Shown here: piece after piece, positions 42,670 through 54,130 of the stretch
Position numbering within the stretch: the stretch's first letter is position 1
Layout of the letters: each line of letters starts with the position of its first letter
Assembly (NCBI GenBank): GCA_030180135.1
Contig: CM058230.1
Span: 10,975,082-11,039,081, forward strand
DNA from: Orychophragmus violaceus
Taxonomy: Eukaryota; Streptophyta; Magnoliopsida; Brassicales; Brassicaceae
Length of the DNA stretch: 64,000 nucleotides
Direction of reading: 5' to 3'
Notes under the pieces: generated by a model
What the model was told of the DNA's origin: nothing
Seen by the model: the letters and a program-made list of their open reading frames with translations, nothing else
Database searches by the model: none
Program-made: the position numbers and the translations under genes

Positions 42670-45600
42670 TCTATGTATATATCTAATTAATATAAATCAG
42701 AAGGCATGTGAGAGAAAAAATCTAACCTGGACCAATCAAAACATGTTATTTTGCTGACGTGTCAAAAAATCTAATGACTATTCCGAAATCAATTTTGAAG
42801 ACTATTCCGATTTTTTTTTGTTCATCTCTCTCACTCTCTCGAAAACCGTCTCTCTCACTTTCTCTCCCAAAATTTATCGCCATCACCGTCGGATCTCTGA
42901 GTCTCACCGTTCGAAGCTAAGAAATCCATCTCTTTTCATCGATTTCCAGTTTAATCCAACCATCGCCATCATCTCCGAGTCTCACCCTAATCCATATTGT
43001 CGTCAGTTTAATCCTATTCTACATCTCTCCTCAAGGTAAGTTCTTGCTTTCTCTTTAGATTAACTCATATGATTCAATCAATTTTATATGGTTTAGGTTT
43101 AGCGGCTTGGATTTAGGAAGAAATGGACTTATTCATGGAATGATACGATTTTCTAATCTGAGGGAGATCTGGTTTTCAATAAGGAAGAAAATCTGGGTGA
43201 AGAAGATTATACAAGGATTCGTCTTTCTCTGGAGTTGGGTGGGGCAAATCTGAATTGTATCTCAGAAGGTGAGATTTATCCTGATCATGAAAGATACATC
43301 TCGATCTACAAAGGTAACTACTGCTACGATTGAAGATTCACTCTTAATAGGCTCAGAAATTTGATTTGCTTTTGGTCAATTTTGGTTAGTGTCGGATCCA
43401 CTACGGATAATGAGATTGGTAATATCAAAAGATTTCGATTTACGTATCTGCATAGGAAACATGAAGAAACAAAGACCATTTAGGTCACAATATTGTGTGC
43501 ACAAAAGGATATACGGCAAGTTTGAGATTGATAAGCTAGATGTACATCTTGAAGACAATCGGATCAATTTATTACGGGGATTAAGAAGGATATCAAATCG
43601 GTCGGTGTTATTTCAAGGATTTCGGTACACGCTTTTAGATCTACAAAAGGCATCATATAAGTACAGGAAAAACAGGGCTGTGTCACTCATAACCATCGAG
43701 AGTTTACAAAAGAATTTTTTTTGTTAGGGACAACAAAATGTCCCAGAGTATTGTCCTTCTATCAAAGATTTTGGGAAAGAAGATTTTGGTCAAAATGTCT
43801 CAAAGGTTGTTTTGTTTCCCATTAGGTATGTATACTGTTGTACAGCACCAAATGGTCTCTCTCATGGATGATTCACATCTGTGGGATAGGCACTTTGTTT
43901 CTTTTTTCTGCATTTGAATAAAATGGGTCGTTATATTATGGTTTATATAAGCTTGGTGAATATGGATCTGATGTAGCAAGTGGTCGGCTTTCACTGAGAT
44001 TTTTGTGGAACTTAATTAACACATGCAAATGAGCTTTGGACATGTCATGAGAGGGATAATATGGTTGTTAGTGTTATGGTCGTGTGATTGATATTCTTAT
44101 GATCAATGGAATCTTGATGTTCTATAATAATAGTGCAATCATGTATGTCGTGCTTAGAGTACGGTTAAGATATATATTCGTAGGTAAGGAATTTGGAAAA
44201 TATTGCAGGATGACAAAAGACAAGGAAAAGGGATTTGGTTTCTTTTTGTTTGGTTTGAGGTTACTTGGGTAGGTATCTACTGTACGGTGAGCAAGAAGAT
44301 GGCTAGGAACTTATCTCTAAGGATACACAACCCAGAGATTAGGAAACCTACGCTTGAAAGAAGCTGGAGCAGCAGTCTGGTTTTTCAACTAACCCATCTA
44401 ATTCGGGGAAACGGTAATTCGGAGAACACGGTGGAATCTATGGTTTATCAGGACTGAAGCATGCTTATATCGGTTTGAAAAGCAAAGCATGCTAACCCAA
44501 CTAACCCATCTATTATTCAGATTTTTTTTCTTTACTATTTCTTTTGTCATAATATATTTTATAAAAATACATTATTTTTTTGTCAGTCATTAATTTTTGG
44601 TTTGAAATTGGAAGCATGTTATTTAAATGTATTTGATGGTCATATCGATCCGAAAATGATAAGAAATTTATCATATAGTGAGTATTTTAGATGACATAAA
44701 AACATATGGTAATAAATTTTATCGGCACGAGGCCGAAGGTTTTTTTATTCAAATGAATTTTTTTCATATTTATGCAAGTTATTTTCGTCAAACCATTTTC
44801 TCATAATTCGAACCGTGTATTTAAACCAACAAAAAATATTTACTAAAAATAGTAACTATATTGTTTCCTAATTAAACAAACTCTAACACATATGTCATCA
44901 AGTAATAGCCGCTGTTTTTCTTTGAACTTAATATAAAATTTTGATATGATGTGTTAATCTATTCGAAGAAGAAAAAAAAATATTAATCAAATCATATATG
45001 GTATATGCCTGCCTCGCACAACCTTATAATGTAATGCAAAAAAACTATAATGCATAGTGTTTTTCAAATTTTAAGTTTGTGTGAAATTTCTTGAACTATA
45101 AACTTCTCCACAATTAAAAAGTATTAACAAACTTAATCCATTTATTTAATTAACTATTTCAAATTTGTAGAAAACGAAATTAAAATTATAAAATACGTAC
45201 TCTACATCAGAAAAAGATTAGCCGTGTGAGAGGTTTTGCAGGATTATTTTGTAAAAATATTGTTAAATAATGACACTGAAGCATAAAAAATTGATAAAAA
45301 TTGCATAATGATGTTCGATAGAAATTTCTGTTAGTTAGAAAGTAGTTATGGATTTGTTTACAATGACTTGGTGATTTATGATTACTATGTTTCTCTTTTT
45401 TAGAAACTGGTGACTTAGTGAATTGTATTTATATGACATCAATAACATTGTTTGTTTTAGCACAAAAATATCTTTGTATCTAATATTTTTATTTATCAAA
45501 ACCAATTTTAAAAAAAAAGTGTCTTAGACCGTTCAACAGGACAATGTTTCTTTACCTAATGAATTTTTTTCTTTTTCTTTTTAGTGTTATTTTAGCTTAT

Positions 45601-46904
45601 TTTATATATTCACAGTTAGCTATAGTTTTGAGTATAGATGTAGATTTAAAGATGGTAGTAGTGTTAATACCTTTTTATATCAAAAATGTAATGTTAATAC
45701 AAGTTAAAGTTAAAAAATTAAAGATGCTATGCCATGGAATTGACCATCTAAACTACCGATGTGAACGTTTAATTTAAGAAATAGAACTAAGACAAACTCT
45801 ATTCTAAACATTTTTTGGATGATTAGAAGGTTCGAGTCTATAGAGTCAATATGTATTTGTACCCAAAATATTACGCTAGATGTAAAATATATCAATATAT
45901 CAATCACCTATTTCTCAAAAATGCACTATGAAATGGCAACTAATACAATAAAATTGTCTCTATAATCGATCCATTAAATATGTAGCGTATTGAGGAAACA
46001 TCCATCATAATCCGATTTTTTTTTTTTGTGCTCAATCGTCAGTTTCAATCTAAAATATGGAGAAGAAAATAAAAAAATATCAATTTTATAAAAGGAGAGG
46101 ATCAAATTTAAATAAATAGTAGACGTAAATAATTTGCTGAGAAGCTAAATCTAAAAATAGAATTTCGTTGTTGCATTCTTAGCACTAAAAAATGGGAATT
46201 TTTTGGACCATATATTATTAAATCAAAAGTTTTGGACTAAAACAAATATTAATTACCAATTTGTAGAGGAGGAAATAAGTATGAAATAGTCAAAATATTT
46301 TTTAGTTTATAATATCGATTAAGTCTTCGAATGTAGATGTCTGTAGATTCATAAAAAAATATGGGGTATAATAGAAGACTTTTCCAAACAATAATATTTG
46401 TTTTTCTAAACTATATGTCATGTCGTATGTTACAATTGATTAATAGAAAATATATATTTTTGAGCTATGAGAATAAACGAATGATAGTCGTATAATAGAA
46501 TGCTTTCATATGTGGATATATAGTTCATATTAAGTGAGAAAAATGTGTATAGAACTAAAACATTTAATTTCTTAGTATTTCATGGATGCTTAGAATATGT
46601 TTTTTAATCTTACTATTCTTCATTTCCAAACTTAAGATGATGATGAATGTAGGTTTTTTTTGTACGACATTCACTTTTTTTGGTTGATCGAATATGAAAT
46701 TAAATATTTTCAGATCATATTTTTATGTGTATGAGTTTCATCATATTTTAGTCCAAAATATGACTCTATAACACATTATTAATTTAAGCTATAAAATCTT
46801 ATATTTCATGGTATTGTTGTCTTGGTTAGTCATACTATGAAATGTTAACTGAAATAAATGGATTGAAACTCAATGCCCGTGCATCGCACGGACCAGAATA
46901 CTAG
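42670..46904 (+). mobile_element. Helitron B, non-autonomous
   Basis: The 3' end is clear: hairpin CCGTGC-ATC-GCACGG (46877-46891), 9 bases, CTAG (46901-46904), then T. The 5' end is less sure; TCTATGTATATATC at 42670, preceded by A, leads into ACCAATCAAAACATGTTATT and TGCTGACGTGTCA, typical of crucifer Helitron 5' regions. No Rep/helicase is visible. A CT-rich exon-like stretch (42830-43035) ends in a splice donor AAG|GTAAGT; its source was not recognised. Confidence 0.6.
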
Positions 46905-47425
46905 TAATCTATTATATAATGAGAGGATGCTCTCTCCTCTTAGAGCATCCACGTGTCAAACTTTTTAAAAAGGAAGTTGGGCCTTCGTTCTTCGTTATGA
47001 GCCTGTTGCATATGATTTGATATCGACCCATAACCATTGCATCTACTGGGCCCATTAACTACAACGAACTAAAACCCTAAAACCTCCTTCCAACGCCACC
47101 TTCCTCCTGCTCTTCTCCACTTCTCTCATGGCGAGACATTTTGTTTTAATGTCTTTCTAATTATTGACCTTCTACCTTTAACTCTAGCTCACCGTCTTCA
47201 TCCTAAGTCTCACTCCCCTCCGCTGAAAGACCAAGATGTCGCCACACCTCGACTTCTCAGCTCTCCCCTAACCGTTAAACCCCCTTTAATTAAAGTTCTC
47301 AACCTTCATAAATCACTGCTTATCATTAAATTTGCTGCCTTCTCCTCTCCCCCCGTTTCATCCCACGCCCTACCCTTGCCATATAAATAATCGCTTCCTG
47401 CCTTCGCGAACCCTCAAACGCCATT

Positions 47426-47614
47426 TTGTCCATGAAAATTACTACCCTAAGCGGCATATGTTATGTCCAGTTACACATCCCTGCTAATGCGCCCGATGTA
47501 ACCTTCGACGGCCTCCACCTCGGAAGGTCTTCACAGCAGGTCGTCGATCATCTCCTCCGCCACTGGGATGCCAAGAATATCAAGATGGACGGCGAGTTCA
47601 TGGGTAAAAGGTAA
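47426..47614 (+). pseudogene. Possible RPA1-like (DUF223) N-terminal fragment in Helitron C
   Basis: An open stretch ends VVDHLLRHWDAKNIKMDGEF and meets a splice donor AAAAG|GTAAGC. The end resembles the start of the OB-fold domain in crucifer RPA1-like proteins (LLRFWEARN…GE). It could be captured or a remnant of a Helitron-borne RPA-like gene. Weak but suggestive match. Confidence 0.4.
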
Positions 47615-47765
47615 GCCTTCGCACCTAATTCACGTGTTTTTTCCTACTCAAAAGCAAACACAAACAAACAATCTGATGGCTTAATGTTTGCTTCTTTGGG
47701 TTAATGTTTGGAAACAAACAAGGTCTCTTTTGTGATATTTGATTTATGTTGTTGACTAAGTGCAG

Positions 47766-48177
47766 ACAATGGCTACTTTCATGCCACCTACGTCTGCTGC
47801 AATGTTTCTGGCTTCTCACCCTCAAGACACCAATATATTTGCAATTGGAATGGATGATAGGACAATACAGATTTAGAATGTTTGTGTTAATGATGTCAAG
47901 AGCAGGCTTAGAGGACATTCTAAGAGAATAACCGGCCTTGCCTTCTCCAACGTAGTAAACGTTCTGGTTTCGTCTGGAGCAGACACTCAGGTAATGAATC
48001 ATCTTATCTAATCAAGAATTCAGATGATCAAGAAGAATCATTTTAAGTCACATGTGTCTATCTGCAACAGTGTATGAAACAAAGATGGATGGGAGAAACA
48101 GAAAAGCAAGGTTTTCCACAGGAAAAATCGACAAGTGCTCTTTCAGACTCGCATGTCCAGTTTCATCAAGATCAAGT
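47766..48177 (+). pseudogene. Captured TOPLESS/TPR WD40 exons in Helitron C
   Basis: Exon 1 (47766-47990), between a CAG acceptor and a GTAATG donor, encodes a stretch very close to the TOPLESS co-repressor WD40 region (e.g. FAIGMDDRTIQI and GHSKRITGLAFSNVVNVLVS). It has one in-frame TAG where TOPLESS has Tyr. Exon 2 (48071-48177) follows a CAACAG acceptor and contains STSALSDSHVQFHQDQV, the next TOPLESS exon, preceded by changes that break the frame. Introns are kept, so capture was at the DNA level. Not functional as a co-repressor. Confidence 0.85.
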
Positions 48178-48281
48178 ACAAAGAAGAAATTGTCTTTACT
48201 TGAAGTAGAATTTGATTACAGAAAGAGTTGTTGTGAAGAACTCGAAGGGACTTGCATCGAGCTTCAACTTCAGTTACAAAG
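48178..48281 (+). pseudogene. Captured coiled-coil exon fragment, possibly filament-like plant protein
   Basis: It follows the TOPLESS piece without a gap and reads LEVEFDYRKSCCEELEGTCI then ELQLQLQ, ending at a donor AAAG|GTAACT. The Glu/Leu heptad pattern and the CCEELE…CIELQLQL block resemble filament-like plant proteins. Tentative identity. Confidence 0.4.
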
Positions 48282-49671
48282 GTAACTGAAACCATAATCA
48301 GCACATCTAAACTCTCAACATTACTCCCTTTTGCTATAGAAAATTCATCACTTTTCTTTAAGTTTTTTCACTTTTAAAACAAAGAACCCTATGCAGAGAA
48401 ACAAAAACGTGGGTAGAGAGATTCAAAATTTACAAACTTAAATATCAAAATTTGAGGTTCGTATGGGTTTGATTATGATGGAGTATCTGTTTCAAGGGAT
48501 GTGATATTGCAGGAGCTTGATTGAAATTGTGGCAAGAGAGCAAGTGTGAAGTGACACGTTAAGATAACTCTCTTCGTGCATAGGTGTGTTATTTTTTTTA
48601 TGATGTCATATTTATTTATTTTTCTTCTTTTTTCCGAGTAATTAGTTTTATGGGTGGATGGAAGATTCAGTTAAATAAAAGGGTGGATGGAACTCTTACT
48701 TGGATCGATACAGAAACCTTTTGCACTTACTGAATACCAAGAGAAATTGAACTGAAGCAATACGTTTAATGGGAAAATTGATAAGATCATGACTTAATGT
48801 TCCATTTGAGATTAATTGTGCATTCATTGACTTGGTTTATATTATTTCTTACAAGTGATAGTCAAGGAAGAGTCTAAAGTGTCTACCACCATGATCATGG
48901 TTTGACATGTTCTTAAGGAAAGATAACCAGCTGCAGCGTCGCGTTGAGACAAGTAGTAGAACATGTGTATGCAGATGGAACCAAGAAACGGGTGTAAATC
49001 TCATTTTCGACAGTGAACTACAAAACCTCTCTTCTTCGGCCTGTGGCCATTTCAGCCTTAAATGGTTGACTTTAGGCTTCTCTGTTGCCTATATTTTTCT
49101 TCTAGACATATTTGATCCTATTCTTTGAAGATAAAGTTCTTGCTGATGTAAAAGTACAATGGTTTTGACCAGAAAGAAGTGGGTTTTCTTAAAGATATCC
49201 ACGTTGTAACACTAACTAATTCAGTAGAAAGAACATTTGTTTTTGTTTTTTCTAATGCAAATGTGTGTGCTTTTTAAGAATTGTATTGTTCTCCGGAACC
49301 AGCCAGAATGATTACAGGTTACTCGGTTAGTGGACAAAAGCAATGACATACGCCGTCGCCAAAATGAACTCTCTAATTTTTTTTTGATTATGTATATAAA
49401 TCGGATTAGCTGAATCTTTAATATACAACACCACAATTGCAGTAACAATCTTTAATTAGTTGTTTCTCCTGACACAACAATTACTTGCTTTTCTTATCTC
49501 ATCTATTTAAAACATTACAGGCTTTACCATATGAGCTTCGACTTCCCTTTCTTGAGACCAGTGCTAAGGATGGGAAGCCAGCTCAATGCAAACCGAATGC
49601 AGAATGAGAGCTCAATAAACCATTGCCACAAGCAAATCCCCGCGCGTGCGCGGGGGTGGGAAGATTCCTAG

Positions 49672-50199
49672 TATAATAAAGGGGAACTGTTTCTCCGCTA
49701 AATTCTCGGTGTTTGTCTTTGCTTTTACTTTCCTCGTTCAATGAGAGGACCAAAAATTTATTGCAGTCTCTCACATGAAACTCAAGCTTCTTTCCTTTTT
49801 TCCAAAGCACATCAGAATCGTGAAAATACGACGTCTCTCGTAGTCCTGAAGAAACTGCTTCTTACTCTTGCCCTACCTAACTAGGGTTTCCTTTCTTCTT
49901 ACCTTCCCCCTACCTCAGAGAGAGATCATTTGACATAAGTTATGTTTGGTCTTTATTTTAGTTCTGTTCTTGGTCTGTTTTAGTTTTGTCGGCTTGTGTA
50001 ACTGATTACCCCTTCTTTAGCTATTGGCTCCTCAAAATCCTGAATTTTGACTTCTCGATCCGAGTTCTTTTTTTTTTTCTCTTCACGTTCTTACTCACCT
50101 CGCATCAATATATAACGGCCAAGGATCAAGAATAAACAAAATTGATCTGAGCTGGCTAGTAAACAGTGGTGGGATAGGGAATTAGTAGATACGGCGGCG
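49672..50199 (+). promoter_or_regulatory. Proximal promoter and leader of ESC/AHL27
   Basis: Only 528 bp remain between the Helitron 3' end and the ATG. A pyrimidine-rich region (49860-50095) and TATATAAC near 50108 (possible TATA box, 92 bp before the ATG) are the visible features. Confidence 0.45.
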
Positions 50200-51117
50200 A
50201 TGGAAGGCGGTTACGTGCAAAGCGGTGGAGCTTCTAGATACTTCCATAACCTCTTTAGACCGGAGATTCACCACCAACAGCTTCAACCGCAAGGCGGGAT
50301 CAATCTTTTTGACCAGCATCATCACCATCAGCAAGAACACCAGCAGGACCACCAGCAGCAACCGGCCGATGATTCAAGAGAATCTGATCACTCAAACAAG
50401 GATCATCATCAACCGGGTCGACCAGATTCAGACCCGACAACATCAAGCTCAGCACGTGTAAAACGTCCACGTGGACGTCCACCGGGATCCAAGAACAAGG
50501 CTAAGCCACCGATCATAGTGACGCGCGATAGCCCCAATTCGCTTAGATCTCACGTCCTTGAAGTATCTCTTGGAGCTGACATTGTTGAGAGTGTTGCTGC
50601 TTACGCTAGGCGGAGAGGGAGAGGGGTCTCCGTTTTAGGAGGAAACGGTACGGTTTCTAACGTCACTCTCCATCAGCCAGTCATTCCCGGAAATGGCGGT
50701 GGTGTTGGGGCTGGAGTCGGAGGAGTTGTGACTTTACATGGAAGGTTTGAGATTCTTTCGCTAACGGGAACCATTTTGCCACCACCTGCACCGCCTAGTG
50801 CTGGTGGTCTATCAATTTTTCTAGCCGGAGGTCAAGGTCAGGTGGTTGGAGGAATCGTCGTGGCTCCGCTTGTTGCATCAGCTCCGGTTATACTAATGGC
50901 TGCTTCGTTTTCAAATGCGGTTTTCGAGAGATTGCCTATCGAGGAGGAGGAGGAAGATGGCGGTGGCGGCATAGGAGGACCACCGCAGATGCAGCAAGCT
51001 CCATCAGCATCTCCGCTGTCGGGAGTGACTGGTCAGGGGCAGTTAGGAGGTAATGTGGGTGGTTATGGGTTTTCCGGTGATCCTCATTTGCTTGGATGGG
51101 GAGCTGGTACACCTTAA
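50200..51117 (+). CDS. AHL27: AT-hook nuclear-localised protein ESCAROLA (AHL27)
   Basis: Intronless 305-residue nuclear protein that binds AT-rich DNA. In Arabidopsis, ESC/AHL27 and its paralogue SOB3 redundantly restrain hypocotyl growth, and ESC over-expression delays senescence and alters leaf form. A His/Gln-rich N-terminus (31-55) precedes a single AT-hook, RPRGRPPGSKNK (89-100), typical of clade A AHLs. The PPC/DUF296 domain (about 115-245) includes the conserved GRFEIL (181-186) needed for partner binding. An acidic run (EEEEED) and Gly-rich tail follow. The protein ends GWGAGTP: a TAA replaces the codon where I expect Ser of the Arabidopsis tail, removing the last few residues (RPPF-type end). 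The ATG is in good context. Confidence 0.96.
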   Translation: MEGGYVQSGGASRYFHNLFRPEIHHQQLQPQGGINLFDQHHHHQQEHQQDHQQQPADDSRESDHSNKDHHQPGRPDSDPTTSSSARVKRPRGRPPGSKNKAKPPIIVTRDSPNSLRSHVLEVSLGADIVESVAAYARRRGRGVSVLGGNGTVSNVTLHQPVIPGNGGGVGAGVGGVVTLHGRFEILSLTGTILPPPAPPSAGGLSIFLAGGQGQVVGGIVVAPLVASAPVILMAASFSNAVFERLPIEEEEEDGGGGIGGPPQMQQAPSASPLSGVTGQGQLGGNVGGYGFSGDPHLLGWGAGTP

Positions 51118-51736
51118 AGACCCTTTGTATTGAATTTACATAATTGTCAACGAAAAAAATTATGTGTTAGTCGTGTTTCATTTGGGATCTTTGGTAATTA
51201 ATTTTTAAGTTGATATGCATATTTGCGTTTTCTTGTTCTTTTTCTTTCTTCTCGTTTTTTGATAGATGTTAAAGGGTAGAGGAATGCATCTATCTATCTC
51301 GTGTTGTTACTTGTTAGAAAAACCTCTCTATATATATATATATATCTTTCTTTTATCCACTAGGGTCTCGTGCTGTACCCAGATATAAATATTCTTATAT
51401 AACTAGCTCAATTTGATAGATACATATATACATTTTAACAACGAGTTCGATTCTTTTAAGAAATTTCGAGGTTTACGACATATTCTTGATGAAATATATG
51501 TGGGAGTACATCTCACTCTCAGAAGTTGCTCAATAAGAATATTTTATACAATACGTTTCCATAGTCATAGTATAATATACAGTTTTATGCATGCATAAAA
51601 TATACGCATCAATGCTCCAATGTGAGACGATCCTTTCTAAGAGAGTTGTAAATCCAACACCATTAAGACAAGTTGGCTATATAAGTAGCTTTGAACAAAT
51701 TGTAGGTCACGTAAACCCGTTAACCTTGGCTAGTAT
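51118..51736. other. 3' flank of ESC
   Basis: 3' UTR and AT-rich intergenic sequence with a short TA run (51332-51345). The last eight bases, GCTAGTAT (51729-51736), are the left target duplication of the hAT element. Confidence 0.5.
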
Positions 51737-52423
51737 CAGGGGCGGACCTACATGAGGTGGTACGGGGTCACGTGCCCCCGGTTAAATATATAACATTCTC
51801 GTTTCAGCATATACATTAGTGGTAAAGTGGTGCAGTGGCTGCGTTATGATGGCTAGTGCCCCCGGTTGTACTTCAAATCCACAGTTCGATGCCCCCTGTT
51901 CCCCTTTGTTTTCTCTTTTTTTTTCCCTCGTCTGGGATTATGAAACAAGCTATTATTTCCTTTTTTCCTATAATATCTGGGTCCCAATGATTTAATACTT
52001 TATTCTAAAACTTCAATGAGCCATATTTTGTACAACTAATTTGCTAATAATTGTTTTCACTCTTTTTATTTTGTAACTTATTATTATTCTCTTATTTCTT
52101 CAGTTTCAATGATATATCTAATTCATGCCACAATTTAGCTTATACTTTTTAAGATACATTATTTATTATTAAAATAAATATAGTAAGAAATGAAACAAAA
52201 AATAAAATAAAATTATAAAGTTGATGAATCTAAAACATATACTATATTTCATAACACTAGATTTAAAGTAGTATAATATTTTGAATTATATTTTTTTTCT
52301 TGTATATATATATTTTATAACTTTTTAATATTTTTAATATATATATATATTAATATTTTTTAAAGTATCTAATATATTTAGTATATGTGCCCCCGATAGA
52401 AAAAGTTTCTGGATCCGCCACTG
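51737..52423. mobile_element. hAT-type MITE with tRNA-like core
   Basis: 687 bp with inverted ends CAGGGGCGGACCTACA and CAGTGGCGGATCCAGA and a perfect 8-bp target duplication GCTAGTAT (51729-51736, 52424-52431), the hAT size. No transposase. Near the left end a stretch (51815-51895) has matches to the tRNA A box (TAGTGGTAAAG) and B box (GTTCGATGCC). Confidence 0.88.
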
Positions 52424-52743
52424 GCTAGTATGGAGATCATGAAGAATGTTGCTTTGGAATTTTAGCCAATGACAAAGTTAATGCCGACCGTTACAGCACA
52501 GTAGAAACATGAAGTAAATGTTATTTCACGTCGGTTACATATGAATTAGTGAACTTAACTTGGGAAGATTTAACTAGGAACAAGAATCATTTGCAGTGTC
52601 AGTTAAGAGCCTCTGCTGCAAGATAACAAAAAGGGTTTTGATTACCAAGATATATGAAAAAAGAGGAATGTTCCAATTCCCTAGGGAGACATATTTATTG
52701 ACTAGCTACATAATTAGAGAAATCTTAAATGTTACTCCTCCAT

Positions 52744-52749
<6 letters not shown>

Positions 52750-52793
<44 letters not shown>
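52750..52793. repeat. (TA)n microsatellite
   Basis: About 21 uninterrupted TA units followed by T/A-rich sequence. Confidence 0.95.
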
Positions 52794-52796
<3 letters not shown>

Positions 52797-52857
52797 TTAA
52801 ATTAGATGATATTTTTATTTTAAAATTTGTTAACTTTTATGTTTTATGATTGTTTGT

Positions 52858-53320
52858 AGGATTGGACATTAACCCAAAACCGAAATCCGAGTCTAAATCT
52901 GATTCAAAAAAATTTGGTCCCAATCTGAACTGATTTTACAAAATATCTAAATGGGGTTTAAATCTAGGTATTCCGAGTATCGGGCAATATTCGAACCGAA
53001 TCTGAACGTGTATTCAAAATAACCCCAATGTATACCTAATTTTAAATAATTATGCTATTTTCGAGTAATTTTTATCGGTCTTTTGGATAATTTAAATATG
53101 TTTTTATGGAATTTTTGAGTATTTTTCAGGTTTAAATTTTTTTTCTTCAAATTTTCGGATATTTTCAGTAATTTCGGGTATCCAAACTTAATCTAAATCC
53201 GATAAGTACCGAACTGAATCCGATCTATATATAAAAATAACTGAATGGAGTCTCTAGCTCTAAGTTTGAAAATCTGAAATCCCGAAAAACTCAATCCGAA
53301 TCTGAACGGATACTCAAACT
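52858..53320. repeat. ACCGAA-rich dispersed repeat, copy 2 (degenerate)
   Basis: Repeated CCGAATCTGAAC/TCGGGTATCC-like words between GGATTGGACATT (left) and ACTCCTATGCTT (right). More diverged than copies 1 and 3. Confidence 0.6.
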
Positions 53321-53606
53321 CCTATGCTTAATTATTTATTTCTTATTTAGATGTATAATTAGTGATATTTTGTTTAAAAAAAAAAATTGATTTTAAATAT
53401 GTGTGTTCAGACTTAAAACTTCAAATAATAAAATAAAAATAGAGGATTATTAGATAACCATGATCAACTCCAAAAGGTATCTGGGTTTGCAAAACCAATT
53501 AATATTTGATTAATATATATATAGAGCATGATTCCTATAAAATTGAGTAATTAATTGTTGTAAGATGCGAATGGATAACGTTGATATGTCAATTGTTGTA
53601 ATAGAT

Positions 53607-54130
53607 GACACTATGTCTGGGCAAAATATTTGGATCGGAAATATCGAATCGAAAAAATAGAATCGAACCCGAATCCGAACCAACAAAATATCCGAACGAA
53701 TCATAAACTTTTATATCTGAAAAATCAGAACCGAGCCCGAGCCGAAAACCGGATGGTTATACGAAATATTCGAATTACAATTATATAGATTTAGTATAAC
53801 AAAATTATTCAAAACTACAATTATAAATTCAAATATATTGGTTATTTTTGAGTAAAACAACTAAATTACCTAAAATAACAAAAATATATGAATGTTTTGT
53901 TATACTTGTATTTAACAAACTTGTTTAAATATAACTAATTTTTATTTTAATTATTTTTATATTTTTCGGGTATCCGAATCCGAATCGAACCTGAATGGAA
54001 CCGAACCGAACCCGAACCGAAATCTAAAATATATGAATGGGTTTTATATGACTAGATCTGAAAACCCAAAAACTCGAAAGTTCAAATCGAACCCGAACGG
54101 ATACCCGAACGTCCGTGCCTAGATGGCACA
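53607..54130. repeat. ACCGAA-rich dispersed repeat, copy 3
   Basis: Starts TGTCTGGGCAAA and ends CCGTGCCTAGATGGCA, roughly inverted ends like copy 1; the interior is full of CCGAACCCGAA and ATCCGAAT words with AT-rich centre. Confidence 0.65.

Larger units (their letters stand above)
46908..49671 (+). mobile_element. Helitron C, non-autonomous, with captured gene fragments
   Basis: Starts TCTATTATATAATGAGAGG after an A (46907) and ends with hairpin CCCCGCGC-GT-GCGCGGGG (49638-49655), 12 bases, then CTAG (49668-49671) before T. It is 2764 bp long. It begins three bases after the 3' end of Helitron B. It carries exon pieces from at least two host genes with their splice sites and no transposase. 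Its 3' end lies 528 bp before the ESC start codon. Confidence 0.8.

Noticed and set aside
43389..43727. 112-codon frame in Helitron B
   Set aside because: Could be captured exon sequence, but I recognise no family and see no supporting splice structure, so I do not call a gene.
51815..51895. Functional tRNA gene
   Set aside because: The A- and B-box-like words are too far apart for a normal tRNA and no cloverleaf forms by eye; kept only as a tRNA-like segment of the hAT MITE.
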